A stretch of 64,000 nt of DNA from Streptomyces vietnamensis (GTDB taxonomy: Bacteria > Actinomycetota > Actinomycetes > Streptomycetales > Streptomycetaceae): contig NZ_CP010407.1 of assembly GCF_000830005.1 (NCBI RefSeq), positions 1,965,001 to 2,029,000 on the forward strand, given 5' to 3'. The first letter of the stretch is position 1; each line of letters opens with the position of its first letter. Shown in pieces: positions 49,955 to 57,863 of the stretch. Below the pieces are notes generated by a model. It saw only the letters and a list, made by a program, of their open reading frames with translations. It had not been told where the DNA came from and searched no databases. The position numbers and the translations under genes were made by a program.

Positions 49955-50431
49955 CTACTGGAGCCTGGGCTCCGGCTCCTCTTCCTCGTCCTCGGGCAGC
50001 TTCACGTCGCTGACCGCGATGTTGACCTCGACGACCTCCAGGCCGGTCATCCGCTCCACGGCGGCGATGACGTTCTCCCGGACGTCTCCGGCCACGTCGG
50101 CGATGGAGACGCCGTAGTCGACGACGATCTCGAGGTCGAGCGCGGTCTGCACCTCGCCGACCTCGGCCTTGACCCCTCGGGTCACGCTCGCCTTGCCGCC
50201 CCCCGTGCCGGGGACCCGGTCGCGTACGGCGCCGAAGGTGCGGGAGAGGCCGCTGCCCATGGCGTGGACGCCGACGACGTCGCGCGCGGCGAGGCCGGCG
50301 ATCTTCTCGACGACACCGTCGGCGATCGTCGTCCGGCCCCGGGAGGCCGGTGCGCCGCCGCCCCGCTTGGTCACGGACGTACGGCGCGGCTCGTCCGTCG
50401 TGGGGTCGCCGGAGTAGGTGGTGTCCGTCAT
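49955..50431 (-). CDS. Asp23/Gls24-family envelope stress protein
   Basis: A 158-residue Asp23-family protein. It has GRTTIADGVVEKIAGLAARDVVGVHAMG at about 32-58 and LEIVVDYGVSIADVAGDVRENVIAAVERMTGLEVVEVNIAVSDVKL at about 102-146, ending in an acidic EDEEEEPE tail. It is first in the minus-strand cluster. The 93-bp gap to the divergent gene at 50525 should carry the cluster promoter. The AT-rich CACATTAAGG patch near 50475 is the best candidate region. Confidence 0.93.
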   Translation of the reverse strand: MTDTTYSGDPTTDEPRRTSVTKRGGGAPASRGRTTIADGVVEKIAGLAARDVVGVHAMGSGLSRTFGAVRDRVPGTGGGKASVTRGVKAEVGEVQTALDLEIVVDYGVSIADVAGDVRENVIAAVERMTGLEVVEVNIAVSDVKLPEDEEEEPEPRLQ

Positions 50432-50524
50432 TGGATTAAGCCCCTTCTGTGATGTTTCGGGGTTCTTTGCTCACATTAAGGGCGCTTGCCCGAATTCGCC
50501 CTGGGGATGCGGCAGGCTGGGGGA

Positions 50525-51205
50525 ATGACGACGGCTGAGGGTTGGACGGCTGCGGTACGGGACCGCCTCGCGCTGGGCAGGCTGCTGCCGCTCGGGGCGG
50601 CCGAGGACGGCGCGTGGATCACCGAGCGTGCGGCGCGGAGTGTTCTCGGCCCGGCGGCTTCGGCCGTACGGGGGGTGGTGCCGGGCGGCCTGCGGATCGG
50701 GCCCGACCCGGACGAGGAGGAGACGGGCCCCGGCCCGCTTCCGGTGCCGCCGGGCGGGCTCGGGCCGGGCGCGCTGCGGATCTCCGCGGACTTCGGGGCG
50801 GTGGCGGGCCGTCCGCTGCCGGAGCTGGCCGAGGAGCTGCGGGCGGCCCTGCTCGGGGCGGCGCGCGACGGTCTCGGGCTGCGGGTGACGGCAGTGGACC
50901 TGCGGGTGACGGAGCTGCTCGACGCGGAGCCGCCGGCGGCGGAGCCGGCCGCTCCCCCGCCGGGGCGGCCCGCTCCGGCGACGGACGATCCGGTGGCCCT
51001 GGCGGTCCTGCGGGTCGAGGGCGTGGCGGGCGTGACGGACACCTGGGGGCCGCCGGTGCACCGGGGCCCGGACCAGGTGCGGGTGGAGCTGGCCGTGACG
51101 GCCGGCCACCGCCCACTGGACGTGGCCCGCGCGGCCCGGAACGCCGCGACCGCGGCCGCCGCTGGGGCGTCCGCGGTCACGGTACTGGTGTCGGAACTGC
51201 GCTGA
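50525..51205 (+). CDS. nucleopolyhedrovirus P10-family labelled protein; probable double Asp23-like protein
   Basis: A 226-residue Ala/Val-rich soluble protein. I recall this group being labelled 'nucleopolyhedrovirus P10 family' in Streptomyces, which says little. Two stretches follow the Asp23 pattern: ITERAARSVLGPAASAVRGVVPGG (about 34-57) resembles the Asp23 IADGVVEKIAGLAARDVVGV helix, and VRVELAVTAGHRPLDVARAARNAA plus ASAVTVLVSEL at the C-terminus resembles the Asp23 strand-helix-strand end. The middle repeats the strand-helix-strand form. It is divergent from the Asp23 cluster, 93 bp away. The ATG at 50525 was chosen after a GGGGGA site. Confidence 0.7.
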   Translation: MTTAEGWTAAVRDRLALGRLLPLGAAEDGAWITERAARSVLGPAASAVRGVVPGGLRIGPDPDEEETGPGPLPVPPGGLGPGALRISADFGAVAGRPLPELAEELRAALLGAARDGLGLRVTAVDLRVTELLDAEPPAAEPAAPPPGRPAPATDDPVALAVLRVEGVAGVTDTWGPPVHRGPDQVRVELAVTAGHRPLDVARAARNAATAAAAGASAVTVLVSELR

Positions 51206-51250
51206 ACGCGCGCGTGACCCGGCCACGGCCGGGCACGGTCGGCCGCAGGC

Positions 51251-51314
51251 GCGGCCGGGTGCGGGCGCGGCCGGGTGCGGGCGCGGCCGGGTGCGGGCGC
51301 GGCCGGGTGCGGGC
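51251..51314. repeat. 16-bp GC-rich tandem repeat
   Basis: Four exact copies of GCGGCCGGGTGCGGGC lie end to end. Degenerate GGCCGGCGGGCGGGG copies follow at 51328-51356. They fill most of the 247-bp gap between two convergent genes (51205 and 51453). No gene is seen in the gap. Confidence 0.9.
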
Positions 51315-51452
51315 TCGGGCGGGTGTGGCCGGCGGGCGGGGCCGGCGGGCGGGGCGGTCCGGTGTGCACGGCAGGCGGGCGCCCCGGCCGACCGGTACGC
51401 GCCGGTCGAGCGGGCGCGTCAGTCGCGCGCCCGCACCGGCCGGGTGCGTGTC

Positions 51453-52253
51453 TCAGTCGCCGAGGCCCGCCAGGTCGCGCAGGCGGCGGGCCTGGGCGGC
51501 GCGCTCGGCGGTGCGCTGCTCCTCGTAGGAGCGGCCGGAGACGCCCTGGAGCAGCGCCTTGGTCTCGTTGACCGCGTCGCGGGGCGCCGCGAGCAGGGCG
51601 GCGCTGAGGTCCCGTACCGCCGCGTCGAGCTCGTCGGCGGGCACGGACAGGTTGGCGAGACCGATGCGCTCGGCCTCCTCCGCGTGCACGAAGCGGCCGG
51701 TGGCGCAGATCTCGAGCGCGCGGGCGTAGCCGACGAGCGAGACGAGCGGGTGCGTCCCGGTCAGGTCCGGGACGAGGCCCAGGCTGGTCTCGCGCATGGC
51801 GAACTGCACGTCCTCGGCGACGACCCGCAGGTCGCAGGCGAGGGCGAGCTGGAAGCCCGCGCCGATGGCGTGGCCCTGGACGGCCGCGATCGACACGAGG
51901 TCGCTGCGGCGCCACCAGGTGAACGCCTCCTGGTACTCGGCGATGACCGCGTCGAGGTCCTCGTCGGACCCGCGCGCCATCTCCAGGAAGGACGGCTCGC
52001 CGTCGAAGCCCTCGGGCGTGAACGCCTGCCGGTCGAGTCCGGCGGAGAAGGACTTGCCCTCGCCGCGCAGAACGACGACCCGCACGCTGCCGGGCAACGA
52101 CCGGCCGGCTTCCGTCAACGCCCGCCACAGAGCGGGAGACTGGGCGTTGCGCTTCGCCGGGTTGGTCAGGGTCACCGTGGCAACGGCGTCCTCGACGGTG
52201 AGCCGTACACCGTCCTTGTCGAATACGAGCTCAGAGTCGTCGAGCGTAGTCAT
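51453..52253 (-). CDS. enoyl-CoA hydratase/isomerase-family (crotonase) protein
   Basis: A 266-residue crotonase. It has VVVLRGEGKSFSAGLDRQAF with the first oxyanion residue, then AAVQGHAIGAGFQLALACDLRVVAED, and RETSLGLVPDLTGTHPL. The Glu of the family's GGGxEL segment is Gln here (GAGFQLALACD), while the second Glu (RETSLG) is kept. A true hydratase needs both, so the reaction may be isomerase-like or something else. The ATG at 52253 begins MTTLDDSELVF. It is monocistronic, with its promoter in the 133-bp gap to 52386. Confidence 0.88.
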   Translation of the reverse strand: MTTLDDSELVFDKDGVRLTVEDAVATVTLTNPAKRNAQSPALWRALTEAGRSLPGSVRVVVLRGEGKSFSAGLDRQAFTPEGFDGEPSFLEMARGSDEDLDAVIAEYQEAFTWWRRSDLVSIAAVQGHAIGAGFQLALACDLRVVAEDVQFAMRETSLGLVPDLTGTHPLVSLVGYARALEICATGRFVHAEEAERIGLANLSVPADELDAAVRDLSAALLAAPRDAVNETKALLQGVSGRSYEEQRTAERAAQARRLRDLAGLGD

Positions 52254-52386
52254 GGGGGCGCCTCCGGTTCCGGTGCAGCACTGCATTCGAGATGCTAAGT
52301 GACTGCACAGTAACCACCTGGCCGGCCGCAGGACCGACCGGGTGCCCACCGGGAGGTCCCGGTGGACCGGTCGAGCCGCCCCGATG

Positions 52387-52608
52387 TCAGGCCGAGGCCG
52401 CCTTCTTGCCCCGTGTCGCTCCGCCGCGTCCACGCAGCGTGACTCCGGACTCGCTCAGCATCCGGTGGACGAATCCGTAGGAGCGGCCGGTTTCCTCGGC
52501 CAGCGCCCGGATGCTCGCACCGGAGTCGTACTTCTTCTTCAGGTCTGCCGCGAGCTTGTCGCGCGCGGCGCCGGTCACCCGGCTGCCCTTCTTCAGAGTC
52601 TCGGCCAC
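52387..52608 (-). CDS. small helix-turn-helix protein
   Basis: A 73-residue basic protein. The HTH SIRALAEETGRSYGFVHRMLSESGV (residues about 32-56) is flanked by Lys/Arg-rich ends (LKKKYDSG and RGGATRGKKAASA). It looks like a nucleoid- or DNA-binding protein of a kind found in nearly all Streptomyces. The GTG at 52608 has GAGGAGG upstream; an earlier in-frame start is rejected for lack of such a site. Reading starts from the long upstream gap at 52609-52962. Confidence 0.88.
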   Translation of the reverse strand: MAETLKKGSRVTGAARDKLAADLKKKYDSGASIRALAEETGRSYGFVHRMLSESGVTLRGRGGATRGKKAASA

Positions 52609-52962
52609 CCGTGCCTCCTCATGGGAAGTGCGCTCTGGACTTCTCATGATCACCCCTCTTGTCCGTCCTGGCCACCCATTCGACAAGGTCCGTGCCGCCG
52701 GGTTTGTGGACGAGTACGACGTCATCACGAACGGAAGCCCATATTCCGCAGAGCCGGAAACGCGCCCGCGAACCGCCCGGCACGGGAAGTGCCAGGTCAG
52801 CGCGGCAGGGGGAACACACATGCGGCGCGGGTCTGCCGGAAGGATTCGGCAGAGCACCGCGCCGGGGGGTACGAGAGACCCTCACTCAGATGAAGGATCA
52901 CCCATGAGCCGAATGATCCAGCCCGGGATGATCACCCAAGGGCCCCGAGGCCCCTTCCGGGG
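52609..52962. other. 354-bp region without a recognisable gene
   Basis: Between the start of the small HTH gene and the stop of the ABC-F gene I see only short, poorly biased open frames. The part next to 52608 must hold the HTH gene's promoter. A low-quality GC hairpin near 52938-52962 (AAGGGCC / GGCCCCTT) may terminate the ABC-F gene. The stretch 52640-52760 is less GC-rich than average. Its length, if transcribed, would give an unusually long leader for a 73-residue protein. Confidence 0.6.
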
Positions 52963-54561
52963 TCAGGCGAGGGCCACCAGGTCCGCGTAGTCCGCGCCCC
53001 ACAGGTCCTCGACGCCGTCCGGGAGCAGGATGATCCGCTCCGGGTCGAGCGCCTCCACGGCGCCCTCGTCGTGGGTGACGAGGACGACGGCGCCCTTGTA
53101 CGTGCGCAGCGCGCCGAGGATCTCCTCGCGGCTGGCCGGGTCCAGGTTGTTGGTCGGCTCGTCGAGGAGCAGCACGTTCGCCGAGGAGACGACGAGGGTC
53201 GCGAGCGCGAGCCGGGTCTTCTCGCCGCCGGAGAGCACGCCGGCCGGCTTGTCGACGTCGTCGCCGGAGAAGAGGAAGGAGCCGAGCGTCTTGCGGACGT
53301 CGACGAGGTCGAGGTCGGGCGCGGCCGAGCGCATGTTCTCCAGGACGGTCCGCTCGGGGTCGAGCGTCTCGTGCTCCTGGGCGTAGTAGCCGAGCTTCAG
53401 GCCGTGGCCCGGGGTGACCTCGCCGGTGTCGGGCTTCTCGACGCCGCCGAGGAGGCGCAGCAGGGTCGTCTTGCCCGCGCCGTTGAGGCCGAGGATGACG
53501 ACGCGCGAGCCCTTGTCGATCGCGAGGCTGACGTCGGTGAAGATCTCCAGCGAGCCGTAGGACTTGGAGAGCCCCTCGGCGGTCAGCGGGGTCTTGCCGC
53601 AGGGCGCCGGCTCGGGGAAGCGGAGCTTGGCGACCTTGTCGGAGGCGCGGACGGCCTCCAGGCCGGAGAGCAGGCGCTCGGCGCGCTTGGCCATGTTCTG
53701 CGCGGCGACGGTCTTGGTGGCCTTGGCGCGCATCTTGTCGGCCTGCGAGTTGAGCGCGGCGGCCTTCTTCTCGGCGTTCTGGCGCTCGCGCTTGCGGCGC
53801 TTCTCGTCGGCCTCGCGCTGCTGCTGGTAGAGCTTCCAGCCCATGTTGTAGACGTCGATCGTGGAGCGGTTGGCGTCCAGGTAGAAGACCTTGTTCACGA
53901 CGGTCTCGACGAGGTCGACGTCGTGGGAGATGACGATGAAGCCGCCGCGGTAGGTCTTCAGGTAGTCGCGCAGCCAGACGATGGAGTCGGCGTCGAGGTG
54001 GTTCGTGGGCTCGTCGAGGAGCAGGGTGTCGGCGTCGGAGAAGAGGATCCGGGCGAGCTCGACGCGGCGGCGCTGACCGCCGGAGAGGGTGTGCAGCGGC
54101 TGGCCCATGACCCGGTCGGGCAGGCCGAGGGCGGCGGCGATGGTGGAGGCCTCGGCCTCGGCCGCGTACCCGCCCTTGGTCAGGAACTCGGTCTCCTGGC
54201 GCTCGTACTGCCGCAGCGCCTTGTCGCGGGTGGCGCCGGTGCCGTTGGCGATGCGCTCCTCGTTCATCCGCATCTTCTTGAGGAGGGTGTCGAGGCCGCG
54301 GGCGGAGAGGACGCGGTCGCGGGCCAGGACGTCGAGGTCGCCGGTGCGCGGGTCCTGCGGGAGGTAGCCGACCTCGCCGGAGCGGGCGATGGTGCCGCCG
54401 GCGGGCTGACCCTCGCCGGCGAGGCACTTGGTGAGGGTGGTCTTGCCCGCTCCGTTGCGGCCGACGAGGCCGATGCGGTCGCCCTTGGCGACGCGGAAGG
54501 AAGCGTTCTCGATGAGGATTCGGGCGCCGGCGCGCAGCTCGATGCCGGAAGCGGTGATCAC
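52963..54561 (-). CDS. ABC-F family ATPase (ribosome-associated translation factor)
   Basis: A 532-residue protein with two ABC ATPase domains and no membrane spans. The first has GRNGAGKTT and [16 protein letters not shown]; the second has GLNGAGKTT and [14 protein letters not shown]. The linker between them (about 240-320) is highly charged ([21 protein letters not shown]), as in ABC-F proteins that bind the ribosomal E site. Both Walker B motifs read LLLDEPTN. It resembles Uup/YbiT/EttA relatives; drug resistance is possible but not predictable. The GTG at 54561 has GGAG upstream; the longer frame runs into the promoter. Confidence 0.93.
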   Translation of the reverse strand: MITASGIELRAGARILIENASFRVAKGDRIGLVGRNGAGKTTLTKCLAGEGQPAGGTIARSGEVGYLPQDPRTGDLDVLARDRVLSARGLDTLLKKMRMNEERIANGTGATRDKALRQYERQETEFLTKGGYAAEAEASTIAAALGLPDRVMGQPLHTLSGGQRRRVELARILFSDADTLLLDEPTNHLDADSIVWLRDYLKTYRGGFIVISHDVDLVETVVNKVFYLDANRSTIDVYNMGWKLYQQQREADEKRRKRERQNAEKKAAALNSQADKMRAKATKTVAAQNMAKRAERLLSGLEAVRASDKVAKLRFPEPAPCGKTPLTAEGLSKSYGSLEIFTDVSLAIDKGSRVVILGLNGAGKTTLLRLLGGVEKPDTGEVTPGHGLKLGYYAQEHETLDPERTVLENMRSAAPDLDLVDVRKTLGSFLFSGDDVDKPAGVLSGGEKTRLALATLVVSSANVLLLDEPTNNLDPASREEILGALRTYKGAVVLVTHDEGAVEALDPERIILLPDGVEDLWGADYADLVALA

Positions 54562-54829
54562 GGACAGACTCCAGGGCGGTGGGAAACGGCGGAAGGACGG
54601 CTGGTGGCGGGCTTCGACGCCGCTAATGCACCCAAAGGAGAATGGCCATGCGGCCAGTCTAACGGGCACCTGCAACTGGTTTTCGGCCATGCGGGGGACG
54701 CGGGCACTTTCGGATGTTTCTCACATTCGCGCCATTGCCTCTCAAAAGGGGCGACAGGCGCGAGATCACCTGATACTCGGCGCAGGACGGCGGCCACTGC
54801 CGCGACAGCGACGCGGAGGGTGGTGGACC

Positions 54830-55720
54830 GTGCAGTTCGACGACGACGCCGACCTGGACACCTCGGAGGTACGGGACGTCCGGAACAGCCGCGTCCCGGG
54901 CGGCAGGGCGACCGTCGGCGGCGGCATCATCGGCCTCGTCGCACTGATCCTCGGCGTGCTCTTCGGGGTGGGCCCCGACCAACTCGGGCTCTCCTCCGGC
55001 GGGGACGAGCCGGCCGCGAGCTCCTCGTCCGCGGCCCAGGTGAACCAGAGCTGCAAGAAGGGCTCGGACGCCAACACGCGCCAGGACTGCCGGATCGTCG
55101 CCGTCGTCAACAGCGTCCAGGACTACTGGCGGAGCGAGTACCCGCGCCGGGGCGGGACCTACGGGAGCGCCGCCACCGTGATGTTCAGCCGGCAGGTCGG
55201 CACCGCGTGCGGCTCGGCGAGCTCGGCCGTCGGGCCCTTCTACTGCCCCGGGGACCGGCAGGTCTATCTGGACCTGGGTTTCTTCGACGAGCTGCGGACC
55301 AAGTTCGGGTCGACCGGCGGGCCCTTCGCCCAGGCGTACGTGGTGGCGCACGAGTACGGCCACCACATCCAGAACCTGATGGGGACCCTGAGCCGCGCCC
55401 AGGACGGGCGGACCGGCGCGAACTCCAACGCCGTGCGGGTCGAGCTCCAGGCCGACTGCTACGCCGGGGTCTGGGCGCGGCACGCGACGACCACCCCCGA
55501 CGAGAAGACGGGCCGGCTGCTGCTGACCCGGCTCACCGACGAGGACATCCGGGACGGCCTGGACGCGGCGGCGGCCGTGGGCGACGACCGGATCCAGGAG
55601 CGGTTCCAGGGGCGGGTGACGCCGGAGAACTGGACGCACGGTTCGGCGGCGCAGCGGCAGCAGTGGTTCTACGAGGGCTACCGGAGCGGCGACATGGCCC
55701 GGTGCAACACCTTCCGCTGA
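54830..55720 (+). CDS. membrane-anchored neutral zinc metallopeptidase (YpfJ family)
   Basis: A 296-residue protein with one N-terminal membrane span (about 28-47), a Ser/Ala-rich linker, and an extracytoplasmic peptidase domain with the zinc motif HEYGHH ([15 protein letters not shown], about 182). A downstream Glu ligand follows in [13 protein letters not shown]. Cys pairs at about 77, 89, 131 and 142 could form disulfides. This is the YpfJ/neutral zinc metallopeptidase family; the substrate is unknown. The GTG at 54830 begins [11 protein letters not shown]. It is divergent from the ABC-F gene; the 268-bp gap between has a GATACT hexamer near 54772 but no clear -35. Confidence 0.92.
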   Translation: MQFDDDADLDTSEVRDVRNSRVPGGRATVGGGIIGLVALILGVLFGVGPDQLGLSSGGDEPAASSSSAAQVNQSCKKGSDANTRQDCRIVAVVNSVQDYWRSEYPRRGGTYGSAATVMFSRQVGTACGSASSAVGPFYCPGDRQVYLDLGFFDELRTKFGSTGGPFAQAYVVAHEYGHHIQNLMGTLSRAQDGRTGANSNAVRVELQADCYAGVWARHATTTPDEKTGRLLLTRLTDEDIRDGLDAAAAVGDDRIQERFQGRVTPENWTHGSAAQRQQWFYEGYRSGDMARCNTFR

Positions 55721-55778
55721 GTTGTCAGTGGCGGCTGCCAGACTGAGATCCAGGTCACATCGAGAGGGAGTGATCGGG

Positions 55779-56180
55779 ATGGCTGGGACACCCGACATCT
55801 GTCCGGCGCTGCGGTACGCGGACGCGAAGGCGGCGATCAAACAGCTCACGGAGGGCTTCGGCTTCACCGAACACGCCGTGTACGAGGGCGAGGACGGCCG
55901 TGTGATGCACGCGGAGCTGAAGTGCGGGAACGGGATGGTGATGCTGGGCAGCAAGGGCAGCGGCACCGCGTTCGACAAGCTCATGGCCGACGGCGGACCG
56001 ACCGCGGTGTACGTGCGCGTGGACGACGTCGACGAGCACCACGCCCGGGCGATGGAGCACGGCATCGAGATCGTGCTGCCGCCGACGGACCAGGAGTACG
56101 GCTCCCGGGACTACACGGCCCGGGACGCCGAGGGCAACGTGTGGAGCTTCGGCACGTACGCCCCCGGCGGCGCGGGGTAG
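55779..56180 (+). CDS. VOC-family (glyoxalase/bleomycin-resistance fold) protein
   Basis: A 133-residue protein of two beta-alpha-beta-beta-beta modules. The first has CPALRYADAKAAIKQLTEGFGFTEHAVYEG and the second has VYVRVDDVDEHHARAMEHGIEIVLPPTDQEYGSRDYTARDAEGNVWSFGTY. The final Asp/Glu and Trp are typical of VOC proteins that bind small ligands or metals, though some His/Glu metal ligands are missing. The ATG at 55779 was preferred to an in-frame GTG at 55770. A 42-bp tandem repeat follows its stop. Confidence 0.88.
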   Translation: MAGTPDICPALRYADAKAAIKQLTEGFGFTEHAVYEGEDGRVMHAELKCGNGMVMLGSKGSGTAFDKLMADGGPTAVYVRVDDVDEHHARAMEHGIEIVLPPTDQEYGSRDYTARDAEGNVWSFGTYAPGGAG

Positions 56181-56193
56181 GGCGGGGTCGGGC

Positions 56194-56337
56194 GGCTCGG
56201 CTCCCTCGGCGGCGCGGTGCGGGGTCGGACCCGGCGGGCTCGGCTCCCTCGGGGCGCGGTGCAGGGTCGGCCCCGGCGGGCTCGGCTCCCTCGGGGCGCG
56301 GTGCAGGGTCGGACCCGGCGGGCTCGGCTTCCCGGCG
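56194..56337. repeat. 42-bp tandem repeat after the VOC gene
   Basis: Three copies plus a partial copy of a 42-43 bp unit (GGCTCGGCTCCCTCGGGGCG followed by a CGGTGCAGGGTCGG arm). Units start at 56194, 56237, 56279 and 56321. Copies differ at a few bases. It lies between convergent genes (VOC stop 56180, next stop 56365). The unit length is a multiple of three in most copies, but no gene is seen there. Confidence 0.85.
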
Positions 56338-56364
56338 CCGTCGGGTCCGGCCCGTCCGGGCGGG

Positions 56365-57774
56365 TCAGGCTCCGCCCGTGTGGACCTGGAAGGCGGCCCG
56401 GCGGACCGCCTTGGCCAGGGCCGGGTCCGGGTGGGCGGCGGCCAGAGCGACCAGGACCTGGACGGTACGGGGGTGGCCGACGGCGCGGACCTCGTCGAGC
56501 AGCGCCGGGACGGTGCCCTGCACGGCGGAGTCGAGGTGGCGGACGAGCAGTTCGCTCTCGCCGTGGTCGGCGACGGCCGCCGCGGTGTCGACCCAGAGCC
56601 AGGTCGACTCCTCGCGGGTCAGCACCTCCTGGGCGTCGTCGGGGTCGGCCCCCTCGTACTCGGCGATCCAGAGCAGCGCGTACGGGCGCAGCGAGGGCTC
56701 GGCGACGGTGGCCCGCACCTCGGCCTCTGCGGGCGCGCCGACGACGCGGAGCGCCTCGAAGGCGAGCCCGCGCAGGAGGGCGTCCTCGCCGCGGGCGACG
56801 GCGAGGAGTTCGCTCACGGCGCTGGACAGGGTCCGGGCCGCGAGCCAGGCGCGGTACTCGTCGCGGGCCGGGCCCGGGGTGAGCCGGGCGCAGCCGCGGA
56901 GCATGTCCTCGGCGGACTGCTCGATGTTGCCCGCGGGGCTCTGCGCGGCGACGCAGATCTGCTCCAGCTTGACCCAGACCGCCCAGTTGCCGAGCGGGGT
57001 CAGGGTGGCCTGGCGCTCGTCGGTGCCGGGGTCCAGGGTGAGCGCGCCGACGGCGGCCAGGCCCTCCAGGGCCCAGTCGAGGAGGGCGGGGAGCCCGTCC
57101 CCTGCGGGGGCGTCCGCGGACTCGGGCGTCTGCTCGGTCGCGGGGACCTCGCAGCGCTCCTCGCGGAGTTCCTCGACGCGCTGGCCGAGGAGGTCGAGGA
57201 GGGCGGGGACGAGGACGGGGCCCTGGGAGAGCTGGAGCAGCGAGAGGACCTGCGGGACGGCCTCGACGACCTCGGCGACGGCGCTCGGGGCGACCCCCTC
57301 GGGGGCCGGGTGCACGAGGGACCAGGCGTCGAAGAGGGCGACCCAGCCGCGCAGGACGGCGGAGTCGTCGCGGTCCCAGGCGTGCAGGCGCCAGCCGGGG
57401 CGGGCGGTGTCGCCGTGCAGTTCGACGAGTCCGGCGAGCCGGGCGCGGTCCCAGCCGGCCCGGATCTGGCCGGGCGTCAGGTCCAGTGCGGCCGCGGCCC
57501 GTTCCTGGGCGGGTCCGGCTCCGGGGCCGGTACGGGGTGCGAGGTCGGCCCCGCGCTCGACGGCGGCCCAGCGGGCGATCCGTACGGCGTCGGCGAGGAC
57601 GTGCCGGGCCTGGCGGGCGAGCTCCGCGCGGGGCGGAGTCCCCTCGGGCGGCCGCGGCGCCGGCCGGGTGCGCCGGGTCGTCACGGCCCGTCGGGCAGTG
57701 GCCAGCGCCCGCGGGCGGACGAGTCGGAGTCTGGAGTTGCGCGCCAATGGTTCATCGGGCTTTCGAGACGTCAC
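56365..57774 (-). CDS. large conserved actinobacterial protein of unknown function
   Basis: A 469-residue, mostly alpha-helical, acidic protein without a signal peptide or clear motif. It contains repeated helix pairs with small-residue heptads, such as AAAALDLTPGQIRAGWDRARLAGLVELHG and RTVQVLVALAAAHPDPALAKAVRRAAFQVH near the C-terminus. This suggests a HEAT/ARM-like scaffold. The first 40 residues are basic (RNSRLRLVRPRALATARRAVTTRRTR). The GTG at 57774 was taken because the frame upstream lacks coding bias. The next gene upstream ends 90 bp away. I assign no function. Confidence 0.75.
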   Translation of the reverse strand: MTSRKPDEPLARNSRLRLVRPRALATARRAVTTRRTRPAPRPPEGTPPRAELARQARHVLADAVRIARWAAVERGADLAPRTGPGAGPAQERAAAALDLTPGQIRAGWDRARLAGLVELHGDTARPGWRLHAWDRDDSAVLRGWVALFDAWSLVHPAPEGVAPSAVAEVVEAVPQVLSLLQLSQGPVLVPALLDLLGQRVEELREERCEVPATEQTPESADAPAGDGLPALLDWALEGLAAVGALTLDPGTDERQATLTPLGNWAVWVKLEQICVAAQSPAGNIEQSAEDMLRGCARLTPGPARDEYRAWLAARTLSSAVSELLAVARGEDALLRGLAFEALRVVGAPAEAEVRATVAEPSLRPYALLWIAEYEGADPDDAQEVLTREESTWLWVDTAAAVADHGESELLVRHLDSAVQGTVPALLDEVRAVGHPRTVQVLVALAAAHPDPALAKAVRRAAFQVHTGGA

Positions 57775-57863
57775 GGGGGCAGTCTTCCCGCTGACGGCCC
57801 GAAAGCCCAATCGGAATCGGACGCCCCGTCGGAACGGGCGCCGCGAGAGCCTCGGAAGTGCCC

